The translations under genes and the position numbers were made by a program. A DNA stretch of 64,000 nucleotides from Neodiprion pinetum (Eukaryota > Arthropoda > Insecta > Hymenoptera > Diprionidae), in contig NC_060235.2 in the NCBI RefSeq assembly GCF_021155775.2, positions 26,638,607 through 26,702,606 on the forward strand. Reading direction: 5' to 3'. Below the pieces are notes generated by a model. That model ran no database searches. It had not been told where the DNA came from and worked only from the letters and a program-made list of their open reading frames with translations. Positions 25,635-40,600 of this stretch are shown here, one piece after another. Position 1 is the first letter of the stretch, and each line of letters starts with the position of its first letter.

Positions 25635-27776
25635 TGGCCTAGATTTCACTTCGTTTGATTAGTTTGGCACGACTCCAGCGCAAATTAATATATTCCCTCT
25701 TCTCTTTTACAACACACCCTGCTATATACGTGCATGTACACGTTTGTGGGTGAATGCCTGCCTCGATCAGAGACGATCTTCACCAGGTGAAAAACCGCGG
25801 TACGGCCTGCAAGGTTGCTTTTGCTCTTAAGGGATGAATCGAAAGTTGGAGAGTGAGACGAAACCGTTCGAAAAATCTTACGGCAATGTTGTTCGTGCCA
25901 GTGACGGTGAGCACGAATGAGACAGGATTCTTACTGTGTGACCGAAATGAATCTGAGAAAATTAGAACAACGTAACCTAATTACTTATCAACAATCTGAA
26001 CGAAAGGTTTCGTAATGATAACGCTAAAAATAATTGATCTTGGATGCTTTTGAAACTATTATAATATTTTTGGGCCCATCTTGCTCACTTACTGGATTCC
26101 GAAAACTTGTTGGAAAAACGTAATGCGAAAATGTAATCCTCGACGAACATTCTTTTTATCGTACTCGCACAAATCTACTTTCATCTTCTATGGAGTTAAC
26201 GATTTGTAAAACTTTTTTACGTGATCTCTGGAGATTTTTATTGTTATCAAAGTAAGCTCGTAAACATTAAACTCGGATCAATAACATTCTAATTTTACAA
26301 TCTTTTTTGAAATCACTGATATCTTAACGATATCTGATATCTGTACTCTAAGATTTTCAGTCTTATCTCAGGGTTGACAAAGACGCAGACTCGGCTTATT
26401 CGACGCGTGTAGGTAAAGGTATAACGTAATTTGATTATTAGCCGCACGAGATCCGGTTTGAGACGAATGAAAGTTTGATGTTCCGGACCATATTAAGGGG
26501 TGACATTTTATTGTATAAGAATCGATTGTCACCAAGTCCAAGCTCTGACCAAGCGCGTGTTAAACATTTCTCGATTGTTCTCTGCCGATCATTGTTCGCA
26601 GATACTCGGTACGAGTGTATAAGTCATATACGTATATCCGAAGATATATAGGCAATAGGTACAGCGTTAATTGCAGCAGTGTATAATGATAACAATATGA
26701 CACAACTGGCGATTGATACGAGGCTTGCAAGATATTGTCGAACAATCTCAACTTTCTATTTTGCTTTATCGTTTATTGGACACACGTGCTGTTGTCTTTT
26801 AGCGTTGCTTGTACTTTGTGGCGAAAGTGAAATCTCATCGATAAAGAGATTAGGAAGATAAAGTAAGCGAGAAGAAGAAGAAGAAGCAAAAAGATACGGG
26901 ATTGCAATCGAAATTCCAGAGAAGATAATTAGAAATCGTTTCTTAACACATTTTCTACTCTTTATTAATTCAATGTAAGAAACGAAAGATTCAACCACTT
27001 GCACAAAGTTATCTGTTACTCCATGTTCGTTCGATTTGGCTAAGATCTAAGCTGAATCGTTCAGCTGTTTGCCCACTGCGACGCCATATTGCTAGCCACG
27101 ATCATACTTCGGGTACCAATAGAAACTAATCAAATATATTTGCTCCCTGACAAGCTTAGCCATGATGCAAATTACGCAAAATTAGAGTATTTTGATAAGA
27201 AAGTATAAAGGTTTTCGTTTTTGACGTTTCGATATTAACAGTCTTGATTCAATGGAGCATTATTCATAGCCAGTTTTCACCACGAAATTCCACGTACAGA
27301 AGGGTTTTTATCTACTCTGCCTAAATCAAGTCACTCAAAAACGATCATCATACACATTAATGCATGTATGACTGAGTATTTTACTCTCAATGCAGCCGTG
27401 ATTTCTCGCCGTGAATAGAAAAATCCTGTAAAGTCTTTCAGAGAGAACAGAAGTGGCCCGCACGGCAGGTTTAACCGGCGAGTACAATGTGTATGCGTTT
27501 TAAATTCAAGTCACCCGAAATCGCGAACGGCGAGCTGCATCGCTTGTGTAATCCGTGAAAGCGACGCTTAACCACGGGCTCACAATCAGTTGAGCCGCGC
27601 GAAGGGGAATTGTATCGACATGACAACCCGCGCAGAGCCAAAGAAACAACGAGCTCGAATAACAGCTCTTGCAGAGAAAACCGGGGGAATGCTTTTTGGA
27701 TGTGGATATCACCGACGCCCGGCTTTCGAGGTTAACCGTTAATCCGCGACGCTTCTTTCATGAGCGTGTATACGGG

Positions 27777-27796
27777 TATATATATATATATATATA
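27777..27796. repeat. TA dinucleotide microsatellite
   Basis: About ten tandem TA units. Confidence 0.85.
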
Positions 27797-28590
27797 CACG
27801 TACCTACTTGATTACCGATATTCATCCACCTGCCGAAATGATTATAAGACGAGAGAAAAAAATTACATCAAATTTAATAAAAGAGGTTTACAAATCTTGA
27901 AAGTTTCCTCCTACTTTCTTTTATTTTCGTTTTATTTTTAGATTGATCAATGGATCGAGGAACTTTTTTAAACGAACTAAAACTCAAATTCCATTCGTTC
28001 CTAAACAACTCTTCCACGTAAACACTGAGAAATTGAGTACCTATATCTCCTTGTTCATTATTATTTACTTTTTCACTTCATTCGATTGAGTAATATGTTT
28101 GGATTGAAAAACGAGATTGAATCTAATAATCTCACTAGGATTAATGCAATGGTTGATCTACTAATTTTTTTTTTTTTTTTTTCTCCTACTTGCGACGCAA
28201 GTAAATATCGTTTCGGAAGTATTCGAGTAATTAACAATCTTTCAATCCTCAAGGTATTCACTTGATTCGAATAACAGTTACCCAAATCATGTCATAAAAA
28301 TATTATAAATAGAGAACGTATTACAATAAGAGGATATTTTGGGGTTTCAAAAGGCTTTAATCATTCGAATAGTTGTTAGACAATATTTACTTATTTTTAG
28401 TAGAAAAAAAATGGATCGAACAACGAATGCACTGACCCCAGGGCGAATTTATTATATTTGCAAGTGCATCTTATTCGAACCAGACATATTAGGGAGAACA
28501 AATGAATATATTCGCTCACGAGAAAGTAAATTTTTCTCTCAGTGTAACCACAATAATACTGCAATGCTGTAATTCAATTTGCACCCGCAG

Positions 28591-28614
28591 AAAAAAAAAA
28601 AAAAAAAAAAAAAA
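28591..28614. repeat. Poly-A run of 24
   Basis: A pure run of 24 A. It could be a retroposed tail, but no upstream body of a retroelement or processed gene is recognised and no flanking duplication is obvious. Confidence 0.85.
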
Positions 28615-31600
28615 CAGGGTCTGATCTGGATATCTGCTCAGAATTGACGGTTTCGGTATGCAAATATATCTCGTCAAAACAGACAGGATTCCGCATCTTC
28701 CAAAGTTGTCTACCTGAAAAACAGAAAGGCAGTTTTTTATCGGAAAAAAAATATATGAATAAATTCATCGCAGGTGACGAATGACCGACATAAATTCAAA
28801 AACTAAAATAAGCAAAACATGCTGCTTCTTATAATGAATTTAACGTCGCAATAGAACCGTGGAGCATCGGATTCCGTTGACAGAATTTGAAACGTCTAAT
28901 GCCGGCGCTGCGCCAATACCGTTACAGTAAGACGTGTGGTAGTATGTGCAATGTATAAAGTGGGAATAATCGATGAGAAGGAACGCGCGCTGGGTGATAG
29001 TTGTTTCGTCAAATCATCGCATCGCGGTTGGGTAATATCCAACAGGCAGGGGGAGTCGCGTTATCCATTACATAGAATCGATCGAGACGAAGATAAATGA
29101 CGCCTTTTGATGAGAAATTATTCTATCGCTACATAAGGTGTCTTGTACGTTGTTTGAATTTGCCCGACGCACGTTAAGTTCAAACACATCAGGGACGAAT
29201 TATAGGTGCTACTTTGTGCGCCAACTTTGGGCAAAGGTTTTACCGTTTCAGAGATAGTTTTTACTCTCGGTTCGTAAAAAGGGAGCTGCATAACGACGTC
29301 GGCAATCATGCTCCAACTCAAACGCGCCACTTTTGGGTAGTAAAATAAAAACAGTATGTATTCCAACAATATTTTATTGCAGCAACAGTCGGTTTTTCTT
29401 TTTATTTAACAACAATGTTACATCTATTTATCGTAGAAATACGTGACGCACCTAGCATAGTGCAGTTTTACTCGATGTTACGCAAAAAATATTTTCCAAG
29501 AGTCCTTGAAATAAAATTTTTTTAACAGTTCGCGAATAACAAATTCGTAATTGCTGTGGACAATCAATTTTTCTATCTCTATTCCCGAATGTTTTAAAAA
29601 GAACCGACTATAAGATTGTAAAATTATTCTTTATTTTCTTTCGTTTAAGGTTTTTTTCGAGATTATAGCTACTTTTATGTAGCCAAATACTTGGATGCAG
29701 ATTGTTGTGAGATTGCAAACCAAGTGATTCGATTACTCTGCAAATTTTACCGACGGATCACATGAATAAAGTCGATTAATATTGCAATCAGAAAGCAGAA
29801 TCTTTTATGCAAATGCAGAAATAAAATTGAAATTCCAAGGTAATTTTTTTTGTGAATAGTGTTCAGGCAAATTGTATAAAGACCTCTTTTTTAGACAAAC
29901 GACGCGAAGTGCCACCCCTGAAATTTATTCCTCGATGTGTGATTTATAAAAGCGTCGGTTTGGTGTTGAAAGAAAAAGAAAAATAATTCTTCTCAAACGT
30001 GATTTTATAATCAACGTAAATATGCAATCCACACATGCACCGCTGCAATGCGGCAACTTTCGAGGTTGCTTAATTATACGAAATGGGATATCCGAGGATC
30101 ATACATGCGTACTTGTGTGTGATGTACAAGTGAAGGTTTCAAAGCCGGGAAAATTGCACACAGATATGTATGCACCAGCTGCGCGTTCTGCACCATGATA
30201 AAAATATGTACCGAAGATTACATCTGCTTCGAAAGTTCTCCTCGATACACAGGGTGCATATGATCGGTGCGTAACATAGCTGGTAACTCATATACGGACC
30301 ATAGCAGGCTTTTTCGTATCAAGGCAACGTTTTTTACATTCGGGCAAAAATAAAAACCTATCCCTAATCTGAATCGGTCGTGTACCTACAGACAGGCGAT
30401 ACGTGCGCGTCGGAAACAGCGAGACGAGCCCATTATTCCAGGATTCACTTGCACACGGGGGAAAGGCTTGCATCCGCCAACTTTCGGGTCATTGACAGTC
30501 GAGTCCGGCATACCCGGGTAACGGTAAAAAGCACCGAAAACCATCGGAGGCAACGCCGAATAACGTTTATTTCAACTCGCTCGAGCCCTGTATTCTTGCC
30601 CCCCCCACACACAGCCGCCAAACCTGCAGGTATGCCGTTATAATCCTGCTTCGCCTGAATATACACACGCCGTGGAGTCCGAAACGTGCGCGTGTTCCCG
30701 CGGGAAGGTGCAGTGCATGCCGCATGCGAGTTCCCGCATTCGCTTTCCCTCCGACTGTCGGTCCGATTGGAATTTCAGCGCACGTATATAAATATTACGC
30801 CGATCTCCCCAGGGGATGCGGTTTTTTATTTTATCGACTAAAACATCCGGCGAGGAAGAATTCTTGGGATACGGCGTAATGGAGTTTAATCTGTGATTAT
30901 TAAGCAAATGATGAGAGCTTTTTGACAAATTATCTGATTGCAGCCAGAGAACGGGCGACCGAAGATACGTTTTGCTTACGTAGCGACGAAAACTTTAGCT
31001 GGGATTGTCTGTTTGCTCGCGTCGAACGATGAGAGAATTTAACTAAACAATACAAAGCGCCATAACCTCGTAGCGAGTGAAAATCAGCTGCAAGTATGTT
31101 TACTCTGTTTGCCTTAACTTACGCCTTCCTTTAATGCTCACTCAACGGCAGTCGCTTACTTGATGATCTTCCAAAATCTGAAATGATTTATCATCTTTTC
31201 ACGGCCCTTCGTGAAAATACATACGAATAAAATTCACAGAAGATCTCACGAATCATTTTAGCTCACTGATTAGCAGTGGAATAAAATAAATCCCAACAAT
31301 TCAATCAGTGTTTCAGCGGACGAAGGATGCAGATTAAAATATGACTGAAAAAAACGTTTATTGACTCAATATTGACAAATGTTGACATGTGATTTTATAA
31401 AACTTCTGCTAGAGGGTGGTCACTTCTGAAAACCGTGAAAGATGCAGACATATGTGTATATATTCGTGGTGAAGAGTTACACGTATAATATACGGAACAA
31501 TATCGATTCGAAAGAAATTCGATAGCTGAAAATAACGAATTTACATTTATTCTGATGTTCCATATCTAAATCCATAAGAACACCGTTAATCGATACATTC

Positions 31601-34237
31601 GTGGATGTATTTATTTAAAATAATTCTTTCGGCCGTCACGTGTAAACGTCAGATTCCACCAACACGAATCCGCAGGAAGTCTAATATTAAGAAATAACAT
31701 TCGCCTATACCGACTGCGAGTATCAAATTATAATTGACGTTTCGTTTATCGCTGTTCTCGTAGTATACATGAATAGAAAAATCTGGTTGAACGTCGATTT
31801 TGTGATGCAGGTCTGTTACTTACCGAAGTCGTCAGAATGTCAGACGCCTGCATGCATTTTAAAATTTATGGAATCACACTGTTTGTTCTCATGAATTCAT
31901 CCACGCCCTTTTCCACGCAACTTCGATCAAAATTCAATGTTATCCTCAATTCGAGATCCGAAAATTCGCCTCGCCGCATACACGGATTATTTTTGGCACT
32001 TGGAGGAAACTGTACCGAAAAGGGCATAAATTGCATCGCTTATTCCGTCTAAACTAAGCTCGCGTTTACAGAAAAGTTGCGCAGGCTGGTTTCTCGACTT
32101 CTGCGAAACGAATACTTAAGACACTGCGTGCGAAGCGAGGGAACGGCCTTGCAACAAGCATCTCGGACCGAGTGGCGTATCTTTTACAGATAGGATGCAT
32201 GTACGCGTGTAAGCGAACGTGAAAGAGAGATTGGCAAAGCGTGATGAATGAATAATGCCTCCTCGGAAGCCTTAAATGAGCGAGCGAGTACAATGACACA
32301 AAATGGCGGTGTATGCGTCGGATACACATATTCTAATTTTACTCAAAGCAAAAATAGTTCCTATCTCTGGTGACGAACAGTCCGCTGCCATGTCTGATTC
32401 TCTCATGCCTGCCCACCGAACCACCTGCTTGTCCCACTAAGCACACATAGCTACACGTGCCCGTCGCAAACTCCGAAACTTTCAACTCACCATCGGATCT
32501 TTGTTGCGCGTATGCAAGGCTGAATCAATTTTGTATCAACCGTTGAACAAACCGCCCACGTTTCCGCGCCCTGCGAACTAAAAGAAAATTCGCGGATTGC
32601 GGTTGGCCAAAAATGGCGAGATAATCGTACGTTGGTGTTGATTGAATTATTATGTTCGCAAGCGACGAGGATATGTTCAAAAATGCAAAAATCGAAAATA
32701 CTGCAATTATAAGGAAAAAGTTGGGAGGATTTTCAAACGTTTTTTCCTCATTTCTTAACGTCTACGTTCCTCCTCAAGTTTACTTCGACATCGGTGGGAC
32801 GATTTCACGTTGCTTAAATTATTTCAACCGATCACTTTCTCGACAGTTGACTATGACGAATCTTTTCGACGTACCTTTAACACGAAGAAACAATCTGCGA
32901 CAGCGACGTGGATGCAACTGAAACTTGAAAATGTGACTCGAGCTTGTACGAAATGTATTTGCTTACGTATATTTGTGACGAATCACAGAGTCCGTGGCGA
33001 TGGTCGATATTCACGCGATGGAACTCCGATCTGTGTTTCCGCGGACGCCGACACCGCCATATCGGTATTATACGGTTCGCAGTTACGCCGATTACCAGCC
33101 GCAGTTAGAATAAGAGCTGAATGTAATTCATTGAAGTGAGATCAGGACGCAATCACCGTCACTTCAAGCTTCGAGCTGAGAGTGGAGAACTAGGCCACGC
33201 CTATTCCGTAATTATCATAGATTTATTTCTATCCAGCACGCAGAAAGCATTTTATTGTTCATCCGATTGAAAAATTGCACCAGTACGGTAGAGTGAATGA
33301 ATTGTGACAGCTAGCGATATTTCGTTATAAATACACTGTTATGCATTTAGGATAATAAGCGTATCTCAACTGCTGTTGATTTTAAGCGCGAAGCCAGCTA
33401 ATTCTTTCCAATACCGTGATTCCACGCCACGAACGATGAGACGCGTGAGTTGAATCGCTGTTCTCGAACGGTGCTCACAGGCATGCGCATGTGGAATTAT
33501 TCGATACTAGCTGTACAGAATCCAGAGCTTGCATGTTTCACTGTCTATGACATACAATATGCGTTTCTACTCTAGGTGTAATAACACCGTTTCATAATCA
33601 CCGGTAATAATCTAATTAGTAAAATACACTTCTTTAAGCACACAGAGCGTGAAATTGCGCTCACTTGTAATATCTGTGCTTACAAGTTATAACGTTACAG
33701 GAACTATCCAGCGGGTCCGGGCGTTAAATCGTAGAATATACGCAACTGTGATGACATATACTCGCATACGTGCCGAATAACTATGCACACGTGCATCTCG
33801 TAATTAGTTTCACGCTCAACGAAATTGTGTGTTCGAATTGTATTTTTTTTTTTTTTTTGCCATTTTGTTTTTACGCTCGTTATAGCGAGCGCTACGGCGA
33901 CTGCTTAAATTAAAAAAAAAATGAACTGTTACACTAATGGGCAAATCGCAATTAAAACAAAGCGTACTTACACGACTCATATTTTTGCGCAACATAGGCG
34001 TGATAAACAATTATAAAATTAAATGTCAACTTTGTTTCTGCATGTATGTCAATTGCAATTTTGAGTCCAGCATTTATGTGACGCAATTTCGCACGAACAC
34101 ATCAAAATTTTTGCACAATTCGTATCCAAGTTTTGAAACTGGTACAACTAACAACGGATTTATTAATACATTTTTATCATAAAACCTTTCCCATAATTTT
34201 TCAGTATAAATTATCGTGTCTTATATATTCCAATTAA

Positions 34238-34665
34238 GGAGGTCGGTTCGTCTCTTTATTTATTTTAGCAGGAGATGATCGTACATTAATTATTTATCGA
34301 ATTATTATATTCGTAGACGTAAAAGATCTCGTTAAATTACAAAAACAGATAATAACTTGATTGTAATCAAAAGCTTAAATATTCGTTTCAAATAGTTTCA
34401 AAATTTTTAGAAATCTAGTAGGTCAGTTCGATTTCAATTTACGTTGGCGCATTTTACTTGTAACAAATTTACCCTTTTTTCAGTAGTAATTTAAATGTAA
34501 ACATTTGTTTCAAAGCCTTTATTTACAAATCATATATTTCTTAATTTTATATTCTTAAACCAATTTTCAAAGCTTACGAGTATAAAAATTTGACGAATAG
34601 TCAATGTTACGCTATCTCGTAATAAAATTAACAAAAAGTATCGATCTTCGGCGAACCAACCCCCC
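34238..34665. mobile_element. Palindromic MITE with long terminal inverted repeats
   Basis: The left end GGAGGTCGGTTCG and right end CGAACCAACCCCCC are inverted repeats, flanked on both sides by TAA (34235-34237 and 34666-34668). The arms are much longer than the termini: the left-arm stretch around 34270-34325 (GAGATGATCGTACATTAATT then ATTATTTATCG) matches the reverse complement of the right-arm stretch around 34570-34620 with mismatches. It has no coding capacity. The three-base TAA duplication suggests a PIF/Harbinger-type mobilisation. It is the reference copy for the diverged relatives at 1-361, 46818-47040, 49620-49830 and 51450-51703. Confidence 0.65.
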
Positions 34666-34668
34666 TAA

Positions 34669-37600
34669 TTTATTTTCACGCTAAATATGAAAATCCTAGA
34701 GAGCTTAGACCCTCCGACTTTCTATGGCTGCGTCTTAGTGCTCATAGTGCGAGCAAGAAGTAAACATTTGATCTCCTAAATCCGAACAGTTATTTTCGTG
34801 TAACTAAATGCTTTCCGCGAGGTGCTTTGAAACCCGCAAAACTTGTCACGCAATTTCCTTTCAGTGAAAATACTCGGCTTTTGATTAACCGTTAACAACA
34901 ATAGAACGAACTGTGACGCAAAAAATCTCTACAACAACAACAAAGCTCGATCATTTTGTTTTTTTGTTAACCCTGATTGAATTTGCAGCAGACGTAATAC
35001 ACGGCTCGTGCACTTTGGCATATCTTATCAAATCTTTATTTATTTTTGTATACGCAGAGCTTGCGGTGGTGCAGTTTTTATTTGTTGTTTTTCTTTTGTT
35101 TTTTACCAAAGTCTCGAAGCGATACCGCACGCTCCAAGTTATTTTCTAGAAAGGAAGCTGACATTCTGTTATTATTATAGCCATCCCGGCAAGTTGCGTG
35201 GATAGATGTTTCATAATATTATAAATATATGCACATATGTATATACACACACACACATATATATGTATAGACGATTAGATCGCTCCGCTTTATTGCAAGC
35301 ACGCACGCATACATACTGCTACACACTTTTAAACGCTCGAACACACAGCGTATATAACACGACAGGCGAGTGTTAGCTGCTGCACAGATTCCGACAGGGT
35401 CAATGCAATTTATCTCATATCAATACGGAATAGGTACAACTATGTCGATAAATAAATATATGCCAGTACAACGATATCGCCGCAATAGCCGTATGACGTC
35501 AGACACGATAAATATATACGCTCTACAAGGTGGTCAGGAAACAGGTCTCATGATTTAATCACTTTCGAAAAAAATCTCATCTAAAATCGCACGAAAAATC
35601 GCAATTATCGCCGGTACCAAATCTGATGCTTGCGCCGAAAGCTTGAACCGACTGTATTCTACTGGTATCAGAGATTGTTGAAGAATCCTACACGAGTTTA
35701 TAAATCAGTCAAATTTTCGAAACTAGTTTAAAAATATCTGTAAATATTACAATTTATTTAAATATTGGCAAAAGGAATTATAAACTATATATAGAGAAAG
35801 TTGCAGTTCAGAGTATTTATTTCGTCTTTGAACGACATCCAAGCCCGGAAATATAATTTTGACATACTCTTACGTGATACATTTCTGGTCACTCGGAAAT
35901 TCCACGGTAATAGTTCAAAACCGTAGTGAATAATGAACCCGTCTGAAATTGCGAAATGCCTCATAAACAAATTTTCCGCAACTGTGAACGCCCCGCTTCG
36001 ATGTCTGGAATAAAGTCTCGATTCCGCGAATACGATACGTTCGTATAAAACGTGGCGCAGTTGAGTGAAAAGAAGTTTATGAAGACGATCGTTTTTTCAC
36101 GGTGACGAGACCTGACGCGAGATACCGTTGAATCCGGCCCGATTTTTTCCGCACCTTCGGTATCCAAAGAGCAAAAAAGCAGAGCTGGGATCGAAGGCTT
36201 TGGTACTACGGTACCGAAGGAAAAAAGCAGAAAAAAGTGTCCCGCTCGTCTCGGTTTCAGCCCGGACACCAATATCCGAATTGCAAGGAGACACCCTGTG
36301 CGTCATACTGTAGACACGTGATGTTGTGTAGAAAGTAGAGGCGTAGTAAGTCCCTCGTGCATGTGTGTACACGGCATAACGCTAGAAGTTGCACAACGTG
36401 CTGCTGACGAGTTTGAAAGTTGCTTTTTTTGGCGGTAACAGAACTGACGCGTTTTTATACAGGTGTATCGCTCAGAGGTAACCACGGACGAACAGAGATA
36501 TATGCTCAGGGAACAGCTCAGCTGACCGATCGTACATCGCTGTATGCCAGCGGAACAGAGTCGAATGTCGGATGATTTAGTTGGGGGTCCTGATCTGGTC
36601 GGACAAAGAGTATATATGCAAGAGAGGAAGATGGTAGTGTGAGAGTGAGATAATAATGGAGGAATGGAAAACAAGAAGTATATGATTCAGAATCGTATTA
36701 TTCGCCTGCAACCGCGGAAAAGTTCGTGAAAGATCCTCTTATCCGGTTGGAAAAACTGTTGTTCTCTACGGGGAGGAAACTTTTGTAACCCCTCTTTGGA
36801 AGAGGAATAAGAAGAAGAAGAAAAAGAAAGAATTAAGACATCGTTGATCCATAGAAACAAATCGCAAAGCAGACTGCAGCTTCTATGAAATTTGAGAGAA
36901 AAAAAATTCAGTTCTTTAACAACTTAGTTCTTCTCAGGGAGTTAGTTTCATACGCAATTTTTCTCGTGCGATGCGCGTACGAAACTAATTTTTAATAAAA
37001 TTTTCCAAACCTGGACCAATTCTTTTGTAAAAATTGTGACTATAATCTAGGACGTGAAGAAATTAATCACTTCTGCTATTGATGAGGAACTTCTACTAAA
37101 TTGGATGTAATATATTTCATTAAAGTTTACATTTTCATACCGTTCCAGAATTTGCCGTGGTCAAGATTACTTGGGCTCGAATAAACAACACTCGAGAAGT
37201 TGAGCGTTCAAGTTGAAAATGTAGAAAATGAAAATTTGCAATCAGCTGCTACTTAATGCTCATCAATTGGAACACCCTCAATTCTTGAACAGTTTCTAAC
37301 TTGTTTTAAATTCTTGATAATAGTAGCAAAGATCGCCCGTTCACCCAATCAGATTTCCCCACTGAAATATTCCGCAAGTAGCAGCTGAAGTCAACCTTTG
37401 CAACCCTTGACCAATGCCGCATCCAGTTGATCCATCGATTTTGGGTGAACGATAAATTGCTCGTCACATAACTGAAGCCAACAGCTCAGTTCTGTAATTG
37501 AAATGGTAATAATTTTCGGATGCACCGATTCAACGAACTTTTGACACATCGATTCTCGTATCTTGAGATTCATCTCGTTACGCGTTACTTCGTTATCTAA

Positions 37601-40600
37601 AGTTATCGTAGGTCAACAAAAGCGTTGGTGTGAGTTAGACAGAAGTGGGTACCTCATATCAACCCGTCGGATCGAACATCTAGCGCAACTACGCGAAAGC
37701 TCCGAAGCTCCTCTTCCTGTGCTGCTGCCAGACCAAATCGTGACGTCGGCAGACGTTCGACCAATGGGAAGAAGTCTTCGAACAACGTCACGCAATTTCA
37801 CAAATTCCTCGTAGATATCCTCGACTCTCATCGATTGTAGGTACAACTCGATGGCGATAGTTCCGTTTCCGATGCACTTACGCTAATGCCAAGATTATTT
37901 TCAACCACTTTTGACTCATTGCTTCCCCGCTTAAGCTGTCACGATAGTAACGATGTCACGACTGGCGGTGAATCTTCTGCATACGGAATAGCTGAGGCTA
38001 CAACGATTGCTTGCAGGGAACGATTGCGCGTAGAACTTGGTTCTTTGGTCCGTATCTACCGTGCTTCCTTTATCTCTTTCACCTTTTCACTCCACCTTGC
38101 TTCACCGAAACGACGAAAATTTTCTGCCCCTCGTTCGACTGGTTTTGGTCAGTCAAAGAAATTTCATTTCGCTTCACTGCGGGTGAACTTGGGGTGCATC
38201 TCAAAAGTGGTGAAAAATCGCAGCTCTTCGAGTTCGGCAAGCGTAACGTTTCTTATCTCCGGAAAATATTTTCAGCTACATAATTCACCATTTAATTAAA
38301 CTCGAGAACACTCATGGCTAACAGTAACTTCTCTGTCAGCAGGAATAAAAATTAATCACCTGTATCCGGGGCTTTTCTGGGCCTATATTTCAATTACTGC
38401 GTTAAGTACAACCATAACTGGTCTGCGTGTATATATGTTATATGTATATTATGTTTAAAAGAATACAGGGTACAGGTATGAATGTCCAGTGCATGGTAAT
38501 AAGTGTACTGTACACGTACCCACGTAGAATATCTATTTCTATTATTTTAAATCGCCACGTAGCGGTAAAGATATGCGTAACAGGTAGTGGTAATATAATA
38601 GCAAATGGTCTAATCGCACGATATAATTACCTCGACACACCGGAGAATATATAACGTATAGGGTATGCATATACGTATAATGTGTATACACGTTACACCT
38701 GTGAGGCAGTTTATTACGAGCTGCCCACCGCGAACTCGGAAGTGAATAAAGTTTTCGACTGGCAATAAGATAAGCAGCAGCAGCAACATCAGTTTCCTCG
38801 TTAAAACAAGTCGGTGCAAATTTCATAAATGAATAATTCCACCGCGATGCGATGCACCCGTATCTCGCATATCTACCCGGCACATAGTCCGATGTACGTT
38901 TCCTCTCAACCGTGGATGCAAGAATCTTATGTTTCAATATTTCGCAATTTCGTCTTTGCGTGAAAAGTCTTTTCACATGTTGTGTACAAAGTGCGAAAAT
39001 CACGAATAATTGGCTCGTAGTTTTTTTGTTTTCTTCAAGTCAACCAAGATTGAAAACAGTTCGTGAGAATTGAAAATTATATGATCATCAACAATGTCTT
39101 CTTCAATGAATAAGACAAGAGCGATCTACCATCTAATGCCTTTGGTGACGATCACGGAAACACGTAACAAGTCTCGACGAGCCTTAATGTTCGTTAACGT
39201 GAACGTTGTCGTTGTTTTTTTTTTTTTTTTCATCCTCATAAACTCGCAGTACTTTTTTCACACGGCCATAATTGAAGCCCGACGAAAATATCGAACTGCC
39301 GCAAGTGTTCTGCAGTTTTGAAAAGCGCAACTTGTCTCATCGAACGGTATATTTTCACGCATCAGGTAACTCTAATCCACCCACCCGCTCCGGGTATTAT
39401 ACATATACCCATTATATATATATATAATAATATCTGGGTGTATGATATTATACGTAGTAGGATACTGACAATGCACAGGAAACTTATACGAGACGTAATT
39501 CGAAGTGTTTTTTTTTCTACCTCTGCCTAACCATCTCCTTTCTCCGGGTAAAAACTTTTCTCCGCATTTCACGTTGCAGGTTACATACCTATAAGGCAGA
39601 GAGTGAAAAAAAAACGGTATTTGGAGCTCTTTTTTCTAAAAGTAAAAAAATAAAAATAAAAATAGAAATAAAATAAAACCTCCCACATCCTCGGTATAGA
39701 TTTTTGTGCTCGGCATGAGAGTTGAAAGAGTCTAACGGTACGATATCAAGTGTCTTCATTCGCCGCTATAACCGTCGTCCATTTCACCATTATACGGGTT
39801 TCTATATTTCTATAACCGAAAGATCGCCAGGAAGATCGGCGGGTGGAGTCTCGCATTGTTCGACCTCTTTGGATCTGGCCGTACAATGGCGCCATATTGG
39901 AGATGCGGACGTTCACGAAACGCGTGTATAATGGTATCAAAAATTCGACACAACTATTATTACTCCGTCTTTCACCCACGACTCGAGTGTAATCTTACCT
40001 CATGTTCTATCAGGTACAATGAATCAGTTTCTTGCTATAATTATCTTCCTTCATTTCCCTCTTCACTTTGCTTCTCAGTTCCTGTTTCTCTCGATCTTAC
40101 GTAACCACTTGTTGTCGTTAAGTCATCATCCTTGAAGGACCGTAGTGCAATACTGCAAATGATCGGCACTCGAATGTAGCGTCTTAAGTTTTTCTGCATG
40201 CAACTAACGCTCGTGTATCTTTTGCCTTATGTTTTTCGTCAAACTCCGATACTCAGTTATTTAAAAATACAAATCATAATTCTACATTTGAGTGATCAGA
40301 GACAGGATACTTTTGAGAAAACCTCGAAAAAAAATGTGCAAAACAAGTGGTTTGTTCGTTTGTAAATTTTTTTTTTTCTCCAATCACATTCTAATCATAC
40401 GCGAACGAAACCTTCCAGGTTGGGAATAATTTGTGCAAATACAAAAACACGTTACTGATCGGACTGTAGATTGGTTGCAGGTTGAAAAATTCATTCTGTC
40501 ACTGTATTTTAGTCGCTTTTCTAGCGGTGCCAAAATTTTTTTTTAATCTATTTGTATTACCTATGTACGCATGGAACGACAATTATAGGTATGACAGTAT

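Larger units (their letters stand above)
22924..34237 (+). other. Intron with simple repeats, no gene recognised
   Basis: Long intronic stretch. It holds a second ratchet-like splice junction at 23557/23558, a possible phase-1 micro first exon at 24584-24644, simple repeats listed separately, and a CpG-richer patch at about 30400-30740. The open frames on both strands are short and overlapping, with no protein family I recognise. Confidence 0.5.

Noticed and set aside
28591..28614. Poly-A run as evidence of a retrocopy
   Set aside because: No gene-like body or target duplication accompanies it. Long A/T runs are frequent throughout this window.
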